A stretch of DNA of 5,013 bases from DASUTB01 sp036374835 (GTDB taxonomy: Bacteria > Actinomycetota > Actinomycetes > Jiangellales > Jiangellaceae), in contig DASUTB010000124.1 of the NCBI GenBank assembly GCA_036374835.1, positions 1-5,013 of the forward strand, written 5' to 3'. Below are positions 5,000-5,013 of this stretch, in pieces. A program made the position numbers and the translations under genes. Numbering within the stretch: the stretch's first letter is position 1; each line of letters begins with the position of its first letter. The notes under the pieces were generated by a model that saw only the letters and a list, made by a program, of their open reading frames with translations, did no database searches and was not told the DNA's origin.

Positions 5000-5013
5000 G
5001 CGTCGCGTTCTAG

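Larger units (their letters stand above)
4451..5013. other. 563-bp region without a convincing gene
   Basis: Short open frames here (for example 28 codons from the ATG at 4633 to the TAG at 4717) lack ribosome sites and recognisable domains. What the region does hold is a DnaA-box-like cluster (4481-4543), an AT-richer stretch around 4552-4580, a possible promoter-like TAGGTT (4717-4722), and two related GC-rich hairpins (4793-4827, 4965-4999). No tRNA, attachment site or insertion-sequence end was recognised. Confidence 0.6.

Overview
The window is high-GC DNA with actinobacterial character. It carries two copies of the DUF574-type SAM-dependent methyltransferase family (signature NYWLGGKDNF), which is mainly known from actinomycetes. 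Other actinobacterial hints are GTG starts, TANNNT-like -10 hexamers placed directly before start codons, and a YjbR/MmcQ domain fused to a helix-hairpin-helix tail. I cannot name the genus. No rRNA, tRNA, CRISPR array, transposase or integrase was seen.

Left half (1-2714), all on the minus strand, read right to left: an MccF/LD-carboxypeptidase-like S66 peptidase (2714-1665), a small DUF952 protein (1586-1239), a complete DUF574 methyltransferase (1115-285), and the first 57 codons of a second DUF574 methyltransferase running off the left edge (171-1). The two methyltransferases are a tandem duplication. The gene starts match, and so do the leaders: both have a GTG start, a Shine-Dalgarno site, a TAGNCT -10-like hexamer 49-50 nt upstream of the start codon and an identical 12-mer GATCTGGATCTT. 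Each therefore probably has its own promoter.

Right half, plus strand: a 160-bp divergent intergenic region (2715-2874) leads into a secreted lipoprotein (2875-3864) built like HtrA/DegP (trypsin-like fold plus PDZ). All three catalytic-triad positions appear substituted, so it looks like a pseudoprotease. A YjbR-HhH protein follows (3908-4450), probably nucleic-acid binding.

The last 563 bp (4451-5013) have no convincing gene but are not empty. They hold three same-strand DnaA-box-like 9-mers at 4481-4543 followed by an AT-richer stretch. They also hold two strong GC hairpins (4793-4827 and 4965-4999) that share the flank GAGGCCCC and the loop CTCCTAC. Weaker similarity extends about 50 nt upstream of both, so they may be two diverged copies of a small-RNA/terminator element.

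The genes do not form one obvious pathway. The most interesting points are the inactivated HtrA-like lipoprotein, the paired CTCCTAC hairpins, and the methyltransferase duplication with its preserved promoter.
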